From Acidiflorens sp963841945 (lineage in GTDB: Bacteria; Acidobacteriota; Terriglobia; Terriglobales; Acidobacteriaceae): a stretch of DNA of 64,000 bases. Positions 26,285 through 34,653 of the stretch are shown in pieces. Under the pieces are notes generated by a model, which saw only the letters and a program-made list of their open reading frames with translations, searched no databases and had not been told where the DNA came from. Each line of letters starts with the position of its first letter. Positions within the stretch are counted from its first letter, which is position 1. Location of the stretch: positions 62,001 through 126,000 of the forward strand of contig CAWJFC010000007.1 of NCBI GenBank assembly GCA_963841945.1. The letters run 5' to 3'. Made by a program: the position numbers and the translations under genes.

Positions 26285-27555
26285 TACGCCGCCATTTCCT
26301 TTGCCGCATTCCACGATGCGCCCAGCATCTCCGCTACTCTAATCGCTGAATTCAGTCCGTCTTCATGAAAGCCGTAGAACCAGTAGGCGCCACAGAAGTG
26401 AGTGCGGTTGCGGCCACTGATCTCACGCCACCGCGCCTGGGCTCGAACCGCCTCTAACGTATAAAGGGGATGGAAGTAGGTCATCTCGCGCAGAACCTGG
26501 CGTTCGTCGATGGACGGAGTGTCGTTCAGCGTGACGCAATAGTCTTCGCGGGTGGGCAGGCTCTGCAGACGGTTCATGTGATACGTGAGCGTGGCGGCCT
26601 TCCGTCGCGTCTCCAGATGATAGTTCCATGATGCGCGCGCCCCGAGGCGCCGAGGCAGCAGGCTTGAGTCGGTGTGCAGAATGGTCTCGTTACGGCTGGT
26701 GCGGAAACCGCCAAGAACATGCCGCTCTAGTGGAGTTGAATCCTTTAGCAGATGTAATGTTTGCGGGGCGTGACAGGCGAAGACGACTTCTCCGAAAGAC
26801 TGCGGTGGACGGTCTTCAAAGCCAATTTCCACTCCCGCCACAGTGCGCTTCACCCCGTCGATCTTTGCTCCCAGGCAAATCCGTTTCCGGTAAGGCGCCG
26901 TTAACGGCGAAATGTAGACGCTGCTGCCACCTTGCAGGACGTACCACTGAGGCGCCGTCGTCAGACCGAGGAGTCCGTGATTCTCGAGGAAGCGAATCAA
27001 AGTAAAGGCCGGAAAGTCTTCGATTTCCTCTGGCGACGTCGACCACACCGCGGCTGCCATGGGGTGCAGATAGTAGCGCGTGAACTCGCCTCCGAACTGG
27101 TTCGCACGCAGGTAATCTCCCAAGGTGATTTCCGCGTTGGCCGGATCCCGGAGAAGATTGCGGGCCTCCCGGTTGAAGCGCATGATCTCCGCTAGAAAAC
27201 GGTAGTGGCCGAGGCGATACCAATTGCTCTGGCGTGCGAAGAACCCGCTCAGGCCACGGCTGCTGTATTCAAATCCAGTCTGGCGGCAAGAAACACCAAA
27301 TGACATGTCGCTCGCTTGCCGGACGACGCCCATCTGCCGCAACAATCGCACCAGGTTCGGGTAGGTGCGGTCGTTGTGCACGATGAAACCAGTATCGATC
27401 GGCAAGACACCGCCGCTGGTTTCAATCTCATGGGTGTGGGTATGGCCTCCGAGACGGCCGTCCTTCTCGAACAGCCATACTTCATGTTTCTGGCTGAGCA
27501 GGTACGCCGCCCCCATTCCTGAAATCCCCGCCCCGATGACCGCGATCCGGCTCAT
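26284..27555 (-). CDS. FAD-dependent amine-oxidase-like flavoprotein (COG2907)
   Basis: 423 aa. The N-terminal Rossmann dinucleotide site is IAVIGAGISGMGAAYLL followed by FEKDGRLGGHTHTHE, and the C-terminal FAD block is FCGAYWFYGFHEDGLNSA. Despite the amine-oxidase fold label, members of this family in lipid clusters are believed to oxidise or desaturate acyl chains. The start overlaps the desaturase stop by four bases and its stop overlaps DUF1365, so the three are co-translated. Confidence 0.92.
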   Translation of the reverse strand: MSRIAVIGAGISGMGAAYLLSQKHEVWLFEKDGRLGGHTHTHEIETSGGVLPIDTGFIVHNDRTYPNLVRLLRQMGVVRQASDMSFGVSCRQTGFEYSSRGLSGFFARQSNWYRLGHYRFLAEIMRFNREARNLLRDPANAEITLGDYLRANQFGGEFTRYYLHPMAAAVWSTSPEEIEDFPAFTLIRFLENHGLLGLTTAPQWYVLQGGSSVYISPLTAPYRKRICLGAKIDGVKRTVAGVEIGFEDRPPQSFGEVVFACHAPQTLHLLKDSTPLERHVLGGFRTSRNETILHTDSSLLPRRLGARASWNYHLETRRKAATLTYHMNRLQSLPTREDYCVTLNDTPSIDERQVLREMTYFHPLYTLEAVRAQARWREISGRNRTHFCGAYWFYGFHEDGLNSAIRVAEMLGASWNAAKEMAA

Positions 27556-28373
27556 CGCGCCTCACTTTCCGACAGCGGGAGCCGGATGCCCCGCAAATCC
27601 CTGGCTACTCCCAGCCAGTTCAACATCTTTATGGCGTAGTAGGTGACGTCCACTTCCCACCAGCGAAGTCCTTGCCGGCACGCATACATGAACTGGTGGT
27701 GATTGTTGTGCCAGCCTTCGCCCATGGTGATGATGGCCAGTACAAAGTTATTGCGGCTGTCGTCGGCCGTGTCGAAACGCCGCGATCCCCAAAGATGCGC
27801 CACCGAATTGATGGTGAACGTCCCATGAAACAGCAGGACTGTCGAAACCACGAACCCCCATACAAAAGCTGCCAGGCCTCCGCTCAATAGAAGAACCGCC
27901 GCCAGCGCCACTGGTGGAACCATGTAGTATTGGTCCAGCCAGCGCAATTCGGGAAATTTGCCGAAGTCCTGGACCAGCGCCGGGTCGTACTTGTCGTATT
28001 CATTCGACAGCACCCACCCGACATGGGCCCACCAGAATCCACGCTTCGACGGGGAATGAATGTCGGGATCCTGGTCTGCATGCCGGTGATGAACGCGATG
28101 ATGAGCCGCCCACCAGAGGACGCCCTTCTGCCCCGAAGTCTCCGCCAGAAAGGCCATCAGGAACTGCCAGCCGCGTCCTAGCTTGTAACTGCGGTGACTG
28201 AAATAGCGGTGGTATCCCGCTGTAATACCGAACATGCGCACGGCGTACATCGCCAACATGAGACTCACCCATGACCAGCGAAAAGAGACAAAACAAACGG
28301 CAACACATCCCGCATGCAGCAGCACAAAGGGAACAACCGTGCCGAAACTGTAGTTGTGCAGTTGCTTGATCAC
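27552..28373 (-). CDS. Membrane fatty acid desaturase (delta-9 acyl-CoA/lipid type)
   Basis: 273 aa, starting GTG at 28373. The three histidine boxes of the di-iron desaturase family are present: HRYFSHR, HHRVHH and HNNHH, with four or so hydrophobic helices around them (residues 11-50 and 160-185). The protein introduces a cis double bond into saturated acyl chains using oxygen, providing the substrate for the CFA-like enzyme. First gene of the operon; a promoter with TTGACA and TATAAC lies about 95-125 bases upstream. No strong ribosome site is seen. Confidence 0.93.
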   Translation of the reverse strand: MIKQLHNYSFGTVVPFVLLHAGCVAVCFVSFRWSWVSLMLAMYAVRMFGITAGYHRYFSHRSYKLGRGWQFLMAFLAETSGQKGVLWWAAHHRVHHRHADQDPDIHSPSKRGFWWAHVGWVLSNEYDKYDPALVQDFGKFPELRWLDQYYMVPPVALAAVLLLSGGLAAFVWGFVVSTVLLFHGTFTINSVAHLWGSRRFDTADDSRNNFVLAIITMGEGWHNNHHQFMYACRQGLRWWEVDVTYYAIKMLNWLGVARDLRGIRLPLSESEAR

Positions 28374-28467
28374 TAAGGATTCGTGGCTTGCCTCTAACTT
28401 CTGACTTGGGTTTGAGATCTCTTAACCAGTACGCGCTCAGGCAGGTCGCTGGATTGGTACCGAGTTT

Positions 28468-28497
28468 GTTATATCAATCCGAGACCTTTTCTGTCAA
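28468..28497 (-). promoter_or_regulatory. Promoter of the desaturase operon
   Basis: On the minus strand TTGACA (28497-28492), an 18-base spacer, and TATAAC (28473-28468). This predicts a start near 28461 and an 88-base leader before the GTG of the desaturase gene. Nothing else nearby looks as good. Confidence 0.65.
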
Positions 28498-28501
28498 TCT
28501 T

Positions 28502-28514
28502 ATGTCCAGGACAT
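28502..28514. promoter_or_regulatory. Perfect 13-bp palindrome between divergent promoters
   Basis: ATGTCC-A-GGACAT lies midway between the two outward-facing -35 hexamers, five bases from each. This is where an operator for the divergent B12-binding MerR regulator would sit. MerR-type dimers bind such dyads, but the actual site could also be the TTGACA-containing flanks. Confidence 0.5.
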
Positions 28515-28518
28515 TTCT

Positions 28519-28547
28519 TTGACACAAACAGATGGGACTGATAGGAT
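28519..28547 (+). promoter_or_regulatory. Promoter of the B12-binding MerR regulator gene
   Basis: TTGACA (28519-28524), a 17-base spacer and TAGGAT (28542-28547). Transcription would start near 28554, almost exactly at the ATG at 28556, which suggests a leaderless or nearly leaderless mRNA if that ATG is the true start. Confidence 0.55.
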
Positions 28548-28555
28548 CTCTTCAG

Positions 28556-29473
28556 ATGGCGACTTCGTACCCGATCAGTGCCGTGGCGAAACTCACCGGG
28601 ATTCCCCTGGACACGCTGCGCGCCTGGGAGCGCCGTTACCGGACGGTTATTCCCAAACGGGCGGGGCGCGGACGTGTTTATTCCGAAGACCAGATACAAA
28701 AGCTGCTCCTGCTGCGGCGCGCTATTGAACAGGGGCACTCAATCGGACAGGTGGCCGCGCTCGGTGACCGGCAGTTGCGTCAACTTCTGGAGAAAAGCTC
28801 TTCGATCGCAGGGGGACAATCCGCTGCCAAGGCAACCGATTCGGGTGAAATCCTGGCGCCGGTTCTGCACGCGCTCGATCGCTTCGACTATGCCGGGACC
28901 GACCGTGAAATCAACCGTCTAGCCGCGGCCTTGGGAAGCCCGAGAAACTTCGTTCATCAAGCCGCACTGCCTCTAATGCGGACGGTCGGCGAGCGATGGC
29001 ATGAAGGCAAGTGCAGCATTGCCCAGGAGCACATGCTGACCAATCTGCTGACCGGTGTCTTGGCCTCGCTGGTGCGAACCTATTCTCCGTCAAATCCGCC
29101 GGCGCGGGTTTTGCTGGCCACCCCGACAACTGAACGACACGCGTTCCCCACTCTGGCTGCTGCCATGCTTGCCGCGGCAGGAGGTCTGGGACCCATCTAT
29201 CTGGGAACGGATTTGCCGGCGGCGGACATCGTACTCGCAACCCGAAAGAGTGAACCTGACGTGATTCTGCTCAGCCTATCGTCTACGCCAAGTTCAGAGG
29301 TGCGCGACGATCTCAGCTACATTGCCCGCAAGGCGCCGCGGGCTGCCACGCTCTGGCTCGGCGGCGCTCCAGAACTGCACCTGGACCAGACAACCGCTGG
29401 GTCGCGCTGGATGGTGCTAAACGATTTCTCCGCGCTGGAACACCAACTAGCCTCGCGGGGAGCTAGGTTCTAG
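28556..29473 (+). CDS. MerR-family regulator with cobalamin-binding domain (CarH/LitR-type photoreceptor)
   Basis: 305 aa. Residues 3-70 are a MerR winged helix (PISAVAKLTGIPLDTLRAWERRY). The central helical cap carries the exact Wx9EH motif (Trp148, Glu158, His159) known from the AdoCbl light sensor CarH. The C-terminal Rossmann B12 domain has TERHAF with the likely lower-axial His195, although the usual Gly three residues on is Pro, and GGLGPIYLGTDLP. In CarH proteins, AdoCbl drives tetramer formation and repression in the dark, and light breaks the cobalt-carbon bond and releases DNA. Control of its own gene and the divergent lipid operon is inferred from position. An alternative ATG at 28532 would lie within the promoter. 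Confidence 0.9.
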   Translation: MATSYPISAVAKLTGIPLDTLRAWERRYRTVIPKRAGRGRVYSEDQIQKLLLLRRAIEQGHSIGQVAALGDRQLRQLLEKSSSIAGGQSAAKATDSGEILAPVLHALDRFDYAGTDREINRLAAALGSPRNFVHQAALPLMRTVGERWHEGKCSIAQEHMLTNLLTGVLASLVRTYSPSNPPARVLLATPTTERHAFPTLAAAMLAAAGGLGPIYLGTDLPAADIVLATRKSEPDVILLSLSSTPSSEVRDDLSYIARKAPRAATLWLGGAPELHLDQTTAGSRWMVLNDFSALEHQLASRGARF

Positions 29474-29539
29474 CTGCGGGTAAAGCAATCCAAAGGTGAG
29501 GCGGAGATCGTAATAGACAGTGGTGGCGAGGCCAGCATC

Positions 29540-30028
29540 ATGAAACGTGGTTTCTTTCATCGCCGAGTCGTTGCGCCAATCGTCGCGCTTCTTACTCACG
29601 GGATCACGCCGGAGAAGATTGCCTTGGGCCTGGCTTTCGGAATTGTGATAGGTATTTTTCCTGTGCTCGGTTCCACGACCGTTCTGTGTGCGGTCGCGGC
29701 TTGGATTTTCGGGCTGAACATGGCTGCCATCGAGCTGGTGAACTGGCTGATCTATCCTGCGCAGTTATTCTTGCTGGTGCCATTCATCCGTTTAGGGGAG
29801 AAGCTGTTTCACGCTCCGCCTCTGCAGTTGTCGCTAACGCAAATTTTGGCCATGGTGCGTGCCGACTGGCCGACTGCGATCTCGACACTCTGGCTGGCGG
29901 AAGTGCACGCCGTCTCAGCTTGGCTGCTGATCGGTTCACCCGCGATTATTATGCTCTACATCCTGCTGTCCAGAATACTTCGCCAAGTCGCGTCCTCCTA
30001 CAGCTTACGTGCGGGTATGAAAGCCTAG
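29540..30028 (+). CDS. DUF2062 membrane protein
   Basis: 162 aa. Shows the family's TPEKIALGLAFGIVIGIFPVLGSTT block and three to four hydrophobic helices. DUF2062 proteins are small inner-membrane proteins of unknown function, sometimes fused to glycosyltransferases. 66 bases after the B12-dependent regulator and on the same strand, so co-transcription is likely. Confidence 0.85.
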   Translation: MKRGFFHRRVVAPIVALLTHGITPEKIALGLAFGIVIGIFPVLGSTTVLCAVAAWIFGLNMAAIELVNWLIYPAQLFLLVPFIRLGEKLFHAPPLQLSLTQILAMVRADWPTAISTLWLAEVHAVSAWLLIGSPAIIMLYILLSRILRQVASSYSLRAGMKA

Positions 30029-30047
30029 TCCCGAGGAACAAGTCCGC

Positions 30048-31604
30048 ATGACACGAATAACACGGACACTAATAACACGAATGACGAGTGCCCTGTTGGT
30101 GGGACTTCTTCAGGCCCTGATGCTCGATGCGCAAATCATGGGCCAGCAGGTGGCTCCCGCAACCGGGAGTTCGATCCTCAAGTCCGCAGACTTGCAAAGT
30201 GACGCGGTAATCCTGCGCAAAGCATACGAAGCGTTGCACCCGGGCCTTTATAGATACAGTAGCAAAGCTGAGATGGATACAAAGTTTGACGCGCTGCAGA
30301 AGAGCCTCTCGCGCGATCAATCTCTCGCGGACGCGTACCTTGCCTTTTCAGTCTTCGCAGCGCAGGTGAAGTGCGGACACACCTATCCGAACTTTTTCAA
30401 TCAGAAGAAAGCGGTTGCAGCGGCTCTGTTTCAAGGGCAGAACCGAGTTCCATTCTATTTTCGCTGGCTCCATCAAAAGATCGTCGTGACCAGGGACTTT
30501 ACGCTAGACCACAAACTCCCGCGCGGTACGCGGGTGCTTTCGATTAATGGAACTCCGGTTCGAGCCATCCTTGATCGGCTGATGACGATTGCACGGGCCG
30601 ACGGATCGAACGATGCCAAGCGGGTCGCCTATCTGGAAGTCACGGGAGACAGCATCTACGAAGCATTCGATGTGTACTTTCCTATGTTCTTCCCTCAAAA
30701 GAGTGTTGTGATGCAGTTGGTCGCACAGCGTCCCGGCGAGGCGAAGCCCCAGGCTCTCGAAGTGGAAGCTCTGACTTTTGAGCAACGAATCGCTCCCATC
30801 AAAGAGAGGGAGGCTCGGCGAAAGGGTGGCGACGGAGTCATTTTTGAATGGAAATACTTGGACGAAGGCACCGCCTACATACGTATGCCGACATGGGCTC
30901 TCTACGATAGCAAATGGGACTGGAAAACGTGGCTCAATGCTCACCTCGACGAAATCGCCGAAAAGAATTCTCCCGCTCTGGTCGTCGATCTGCGGGGCAA
31001 CGAAGGCGGTAACGATATTGGCGACGAGATCCTGAAGCGCCTGGTTCGCAACGATCTAAGAGTTTCAGCGTATCGCCGCCTGGTTCGGTATCGCCAGATT
31101 CCGGCCGAACTGGATCCGTATCTCGACACCTGGGACCCGAGTTTCAAGAGTTGGGGAACGGCTGCGGTAGAACTGGAGCAACCCTGGCCCACTGCTCCAC
31201 CGGTTCACTATCTCGCACTGACAAAGTACGACGACGGCCCCGGCGGAAGCGTGATCCGTCCCGAGGGCAAACCGTTTCACGGAAAATTCTATGTCTTGAT
31301 CGATGCGAATAACAGCTCGGCAACATTCCAGTTCGCGCAGCTGGTGCAGCAAAACGAACTGGGAACTCTCATCGGACAACCAACGGGTGGTAATCAACGC
31401 GGCATCAATGGCGGGGCGTTCTTCTTCCTCCGCCTGCCCAAGACTCAGATCGAAATGGACCTGCCGTTGATCGGGAACTTCCCGTCGTCGCCTCAACCCG
31501 ATGCAGGTCTCGCTCCGAATATCCTCGTCACCCCGACTTTGCGGGACATCATCGCTGGCAGAGATGTCGAGTTGGAGACCGTGAATGCCCTTCAAAGGAA
31601 ATGA
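30048..31604 (+). CDS. Exported S41-family (tail-specific/C-terminal processing type) peptidase
   Basis: 518 aa. A hydrophobic leader (SALLVGLLQALMLDAQIMG) suggests export; the true start may be the ATG at 30081, after a short tandem repeat. The middle has a PDZ-like segment (HKLPRGTRVLSINGTPVRAIL) and the C-terminal half holds S41 blocks: VVDLRGNEGGNDIG, the catalytic Ser in DANNSSATFQFAQ and GQPTGGNQRG. Such proteases trim periplasmic proteins. It sits between DUF2062 and DUF2177 in the same direction, but its link to the lipid cluster is only positional. Confidence 0.87.
   Translation: MTRITRTLITRMTSALLVGLLQALMLDAQIMGQQVAPATGSSILKSADLQSDAVILRKAYEALHPGLYRYSSKAEMDTKFDALQKSLSRDQSLADAYLAFSVFAAQVKCGHTYPNFFNQKKAVAAALFQGQNRVPFYFRWLHQKIVVTRDFTLDHKLPRGTRVLSINGTPVRAILDRLMTIARADGSNDAKRVAYLEVTGDSIYEAFDVYFPMFFPQKSVVMQLVAQRPGEAKPQALEVEALTFEQRIAPIKEREARRKGGDGVIFEWKYLDEGTAYIRMPTWALYDSKWDWKTWLNAHLDEIAEKNSPALVVDLRGNEGGNDIGDEILKRLVRNDLRVSAYRRLVRYRQIPAELDPYLDTWDPSFKSWGTAAVELEQPWPTAPPVHYLALTKYDDGPGGSVIRPEGKPFHGKFYVLIDANNSSATFQFAQLVQQNELGTLIGQPTGGNQRGINGGAFFFLRLPKTQIEMDLPLIGNFPSSPQPDAGLAPNILVTPTLRDIIAGRDVELETVNALQRK
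30051..30080 (+). repeat. Two tandem 15-bp repeats at the S41 gene start
   Basis: Two copies of ACAC(G/T)AATAACACG(G/A), differing at two positions, lie between the ATG at 30048 and the ATG at 30081. In frame they encode Thr-Arg-Ile-Thr-Arg-Thr-Leu-Ile-Thr-Arg. They may be a short extragenic repeat that has extended the frame, which would favour the downstream ATG. Confidence 0.55.
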
Positions 31605-31658
31605 CGGCTTCAAAAGATCTCGATTGATTTGTAACCCAGAACCTCAATTGGTGAATTT

Positions 31659-32057
31659 ATGTTCTTAAAACTGTATTGCATTGCATTGCCGATCTTCTTT
31701 GGCCTGGATATGGTCTGGCTTGGCGTCGCAGCCAAGAACTTCTACACGAAACAGATCGGATTTCTGATGACGCCCAAAGTGAATTGTGCGGCCGCCATCC
31801 TCTTTTACCTACTTTTCCTAGCGGGCCTGGTGGTTTTCGTCATTGCTCCAGCTGTCGAAAAAGGTTCATGGATGCGCGCGCTCATGTTCGGTGGCCTTTT
31901 TGGCCTCATCACCTATGCGACGTACGATCTCACCAATCTCGCCACGCTCAAAGATTGGCCACTCGCTTTGACAGTGGTGGACCTGATTTGGGGCACGATA
32001 CTAGCGGGCTCTGTATCTGTCGGAACCTGCCTCATCGCGCGCAAGATCGGCTTATGA
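31659..32057 (+). CDS. DUF2177 membrane protein
   Basis: 132 aa with four hydrophobic helices and the family blocks FFGLDMVWLGVAAKNFY, FGLITYATYDLTNLATLKDWP and DLIWGT. DUF2177 (COG4852) genes recur next to DUF1295, DUF1365, CFA and COG2907 genes in singlet-oxygen and light regulons of proteobacteria (from memory). The stop overlaps the next ATG by four bases. Confidence 0.92.
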   Translation: MFLKLYCIALPIFFGLDMVWLGVAAKNFYTKQIGFLMTPKVNCAAAILFYLLFLAGLVVFVIAPAVEKGSWMRALMFGGLFGLITYATYDLTNLATLKDWPLALTVVDLIWGTILAGSVSVGTCLIARKIGL

Positions 32058-32821
32058 ACTACTACTCGACATTGGCTTTCGTGCTTTGGGGATACATGAC
32101 GGTGTGGTTCCTGATCTCATTGCTCAGGAGAAGGAACGATGTGGCCGACGTGGCGTGGGGGCTCGGTTTTGTCCTTCTGTCGTGGACTTCTTTCTTTTTG
32201 TCAGGTAGTCCTGGATCGCGCGGCCGACTGGTATGCGTTTTGGTGAGCATCTGGGGCCTCCGTCTTGCATGGCACATTCATGCCCGCCATCGGGGCAAGC
32301 CGGAAGATTTCCGCTACCTGGCCTGGAGACGGGAATGGGGCAGGTGGTTCTATGCTCGTTCGTACGCCCAGGTGTACCTCCTGCAGGGCGCGCTCTTATT
32401 CCTCGTCGCATTGCCGGTGCTCGTCATTAATCGCAACCCCGGAGGCGCGCTCGGCTTTCTTGAAGTAGTGGGCGTTTGCGTTTGGCTGTTCGGGTTTCTT
32501 TTCGAATCGGTGGGCGATGAAGAACTTGCGCGGTTCGCAAGGGATCCACACAATCATGGCAAGATACTGCAAAGCGGGCTGTGGCGATACACCCGACACC
32601 CCAACTACTTCGGGGAGGTCGTGCAATGGTGGGGCATTTGGCTGGTGGCGATCGGTGTTTCGGGTGGGTGGTTTAGTATTGCCGGGCCGCTCACCATCAC
32701 CCTCCTGATCCTTCAGGTTTCCGGGATTCCAATGCTTGAAAAGAAGATGGCCGAGAACCCTGATTTCGCGGAGTACAGAAGAAGAACAAGCGTGTTCGTT
32801 CCTTGGATTCCAAAGAGATGA
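32054..32821 (+). CDS. DUF1295 family membrane protein (steroid 5-alpha-reductase/isoprenylcysteine methyltransferase fold)
   Basis: 255 aa from ATG 32054 (ATGA overlap with DUF2177). Six or so membrane helices; blocks RNDVADVAWGLGFVLLSW, and the C-terminal LWRYTRHPNYFGEVVQWWG that forms the NADPH- or SAM-binding part in this superfamily. COG3752 members are candidate lipid reductases. Completes the set of five families that travel together in photo-oxidative-stress clusters. Confidence 0.92.
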   Translation: MNYYSTLAFVLWGYMTVWFLISLLRRRNDVADVAWGLGFVLLSWTSFFLSGSPGSRGRLVCVLVSIWGLRLAWHIHARHRGKPEDFRYLAWRREWGRWFYARSYAQVYLLQGALLFLVALPVLVINRNPGGALGFLEVVGVCVWLFGFLFESVGDEELARFARDPHNHGKILQSGLWRYTRHPNYFGEVVQWWGIWLVAIGVSGGWFSIAGPLTITLLILQVSGIPMLEKKMAENPDFAEYRRRTSVFVPWIPKR

Positions 32822-32875
32822 TTCACGAAGTAAATCCTGACCTCGAAGTCCTCATCTGACTCCGCTGCTCGCCCG

Positions 32876-32950
32876 CTAGTCCTACCGACTGGAGCCACTG
32901 GCTACATTGGAGGGCGTCTCCTCAAGGTTCTTCCAGGATGCGGCCCGAGC
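32876..32950 (+). pseudogene. Fragment of an SDR/NAD(P)-binding gene
   Basis: In one frame this stretch reads LVLPTGATGYIGGRLLKVLP, the dinucleotide-binding start of an NmrA/SDR-type protein (TGATGYIG). The expected preceding Met is absent and homology disappears after about 25 codons. SDR genes of this kind often belong to the same light/lipid clusters, so this may be the stub of a deleted neighbour. Confidence 0.5.
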
Positions 32951-33341
32951 CAGGATCGAGGGAACTACGGTAGCAAGTCGAGCGCAATCGCGACTACGGA
33001 GACACGAACGTGGCAATTGCGCGAGAGACAGGACGGCTGCCCATTCATCATTCGGCATTATGCACGTCCTTCAATGATTAGAGCTTCGCCGTCACGCTCT
33101 AGCACGAGCCTTGCCTGCAGCTGTAACTCCGACCCCATTGTCAAGTTGTCTCTCTGCCGCAGAATCTCTCAACGCCAGTATCAAATCTAACGCTTCGCAA
33201 AACTGATCAGATTGATCGTTGCGGTCGGCTTCACAGAGTGAGCAATAGCGATCAGTTTTTCAATCACGGCACTGGCATAGTCTATTTGAGACCTGGTTCG
33301 GTGGTCCGAGAATGTCGGCCGAGCGTCGAGGAGACTTGGAA
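32951..33341. other. Intergenic, no gene supported
   Basis: About 390 bases after the SDR stub. A minus-strand frame reading into this stretch from the stress-protein gene is a shadow of that gene. No repeats or hairpins of note. Confidence 0.4.
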
Positions 33342-33871
33342 ATGTCTGCAGAAAATTCAGTTGTCGCGATTTATCACACTCATACGGATGCCGATCGGGC
33401 GGTGAAGGAACTTCAGCGTGGCGGAGTCGACATGCACAAATTGTCGATCGTTGGAAAGGGATACCACAGCGACGAGCAAGTCGTCGGCTACTACAACACC
33501 GGCGACCGCATGAAATGTTGGGGCAAGGTCGCGCATTCTGGGGAGGCTTTTGGGGGCTTTTGTTCGGATCCGCTCTGTTCATGATCCCGGGGCTCGGCCC
33601 AATCTTAGTGGCTGGACCTCTGGTGGCGTGGATCGTGGCAGGACTGGAAGGTGCCGTGGAGGTAGGTGCGCTGGGTGCTTTGGGAGCCGGTCTCTTCAGC
33701 ATAGGCATCCCCAAGGACAGCATCGTGAAGTACCAAACAGCGCTTGCAACAGATCAGTTTCTGCTGATCGCCCATGGGACGGCCGCAGAAGTGGCCAAGG
33801 CGAAGGACATCATCGCAAGCACGGGTCCTGCAAATTACACACTGCATACCGCGGAAGCTGTGGCCGCGTAA
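33342..33871 (+). pseudogene. General-stress-type membrane protein (YflT-like N-terminus), frameshifted
   Basis: The first frame gives an N-terminal domain (VVAIYHTHTDADRAVKELQ through VVGYYNTGDRMKCWGK); the next frame continues with GRAFWGGFWGLLFGSALFMIPG, a glycine-rich membrane hairpin, and GLFSIGIPKDSIVKYQTAL to the end. Joining them with one missing base near 33530 restores the usual product of this family. Start ATG 33342 has GGAGA upstream. As sequenced it is broken. Confidence 0.8.
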
Positions 33872-33914
33872 GCATCCACAGCCGCAGAAATGCCGTGGTC
33901 CACTCGAGGCAAGA

Positions 33915-34178
33915 ATGATGGTTGCAGATAATCGGCGCGACGAAGACGAAAATGAACACGAAACCAACTCGGCAGGGCAGTCTGGCGACATTCAGGGCAT
34001 GTCGCGCCCGGCCGAAGCGGATTCTGAGAGCGTAGAAGAGCTAGTAGCAGAGAGAAACGCTTTTGAAGCCTCAATTGTCGACGGCGTGGAAAACGCCAAA
34101 GATCCGGATGTCTCAGAGGTCACGACCCGCTAGGTGCCGGAGGACGACGTCCCCGAAGAATATAAGGACGGCGGCTAA
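33915..34178 (+). pseudogene. Small acidic protein interrupted by an in-frame TAG
   Basis: 72 codons from ATG ATG at 33915 (DNRRDEDENEHETNS, then ESVEELVAERNAFEASIVDGVE) end with a TAG at 34131-34133. The same frame continues 14 more sense codons, VPEDDVPEEYKDGG, to a TAA at 34178. Tails of this wording normally follow Thr-Arg-Glu in this family (from memory), so GAG to TAG is the simplest explanation. The short form might still be functional. Confidence 0.65.
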
Positions 34179-34367
34179 CGCGAAGGCCTTGGTCACGCCC
34201 GGCTCCAACCTGGCAGAACGGCTCCAACCTGACTGATAGGAAGACTCCACCTTGAGTTGCGATGCCAGCGAAGAACGTCACCTGCGATAAGCGCATTCGC
34301 CCCCAGGAGAACCGTGGTCGCTCATTGTGACGTTCCCTAACTAAGGATGTTTCTCAAGGAGTTCAGC

Positions 34368-34589
34368 ATGTCTATGCACAACACCGAACACCCGCACCCC
34401 AACGGGGAGAGTCACCACAGCCATCACGGCGAAACCCCTTACTGGAGGCGTGCGCATCATGATTGGCGCTTCTGGTTCGGCCTCGTCGTTATCCTCGTTG
34501 CTATCGGTATTTACGTCGGAACCAACAACTTGTCGATGGTGCCTTCTGGCCGCCAGAAGCAGATGCCCGCCGGTAGCCGGGTTCCATGA
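34368..34589 (+). CDS. Small His-rich single-helix membrane protein
   Basis: 73 aa from ATG 34368, with AAGGAG eight bases upstream. The N-terminus is His-rich (HPHPNGESHHSHHGE), followed by PYWRRAHHDWRFW and one membrane helix (FGLVVILVAIGIYV). Unknown function; the His stretch could bind metal. Lies alone between the acidic protein remnant and the ribosome-associated factor. Confidence 0.65.
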   Translation: MSMHNTEHPHPNGESHHSHHGETPYWRRAHHDWRFWFGLVVILVAIGIYVGTNNLSMVPSGRQKQMPAGSRVP

Positions 34590-34653
34590 ACTTCGCATCG
34601 AGTGTATGAGCGTAGAAACACCCCCGATCAAACAAACCCTCCGGAAGATCAGC

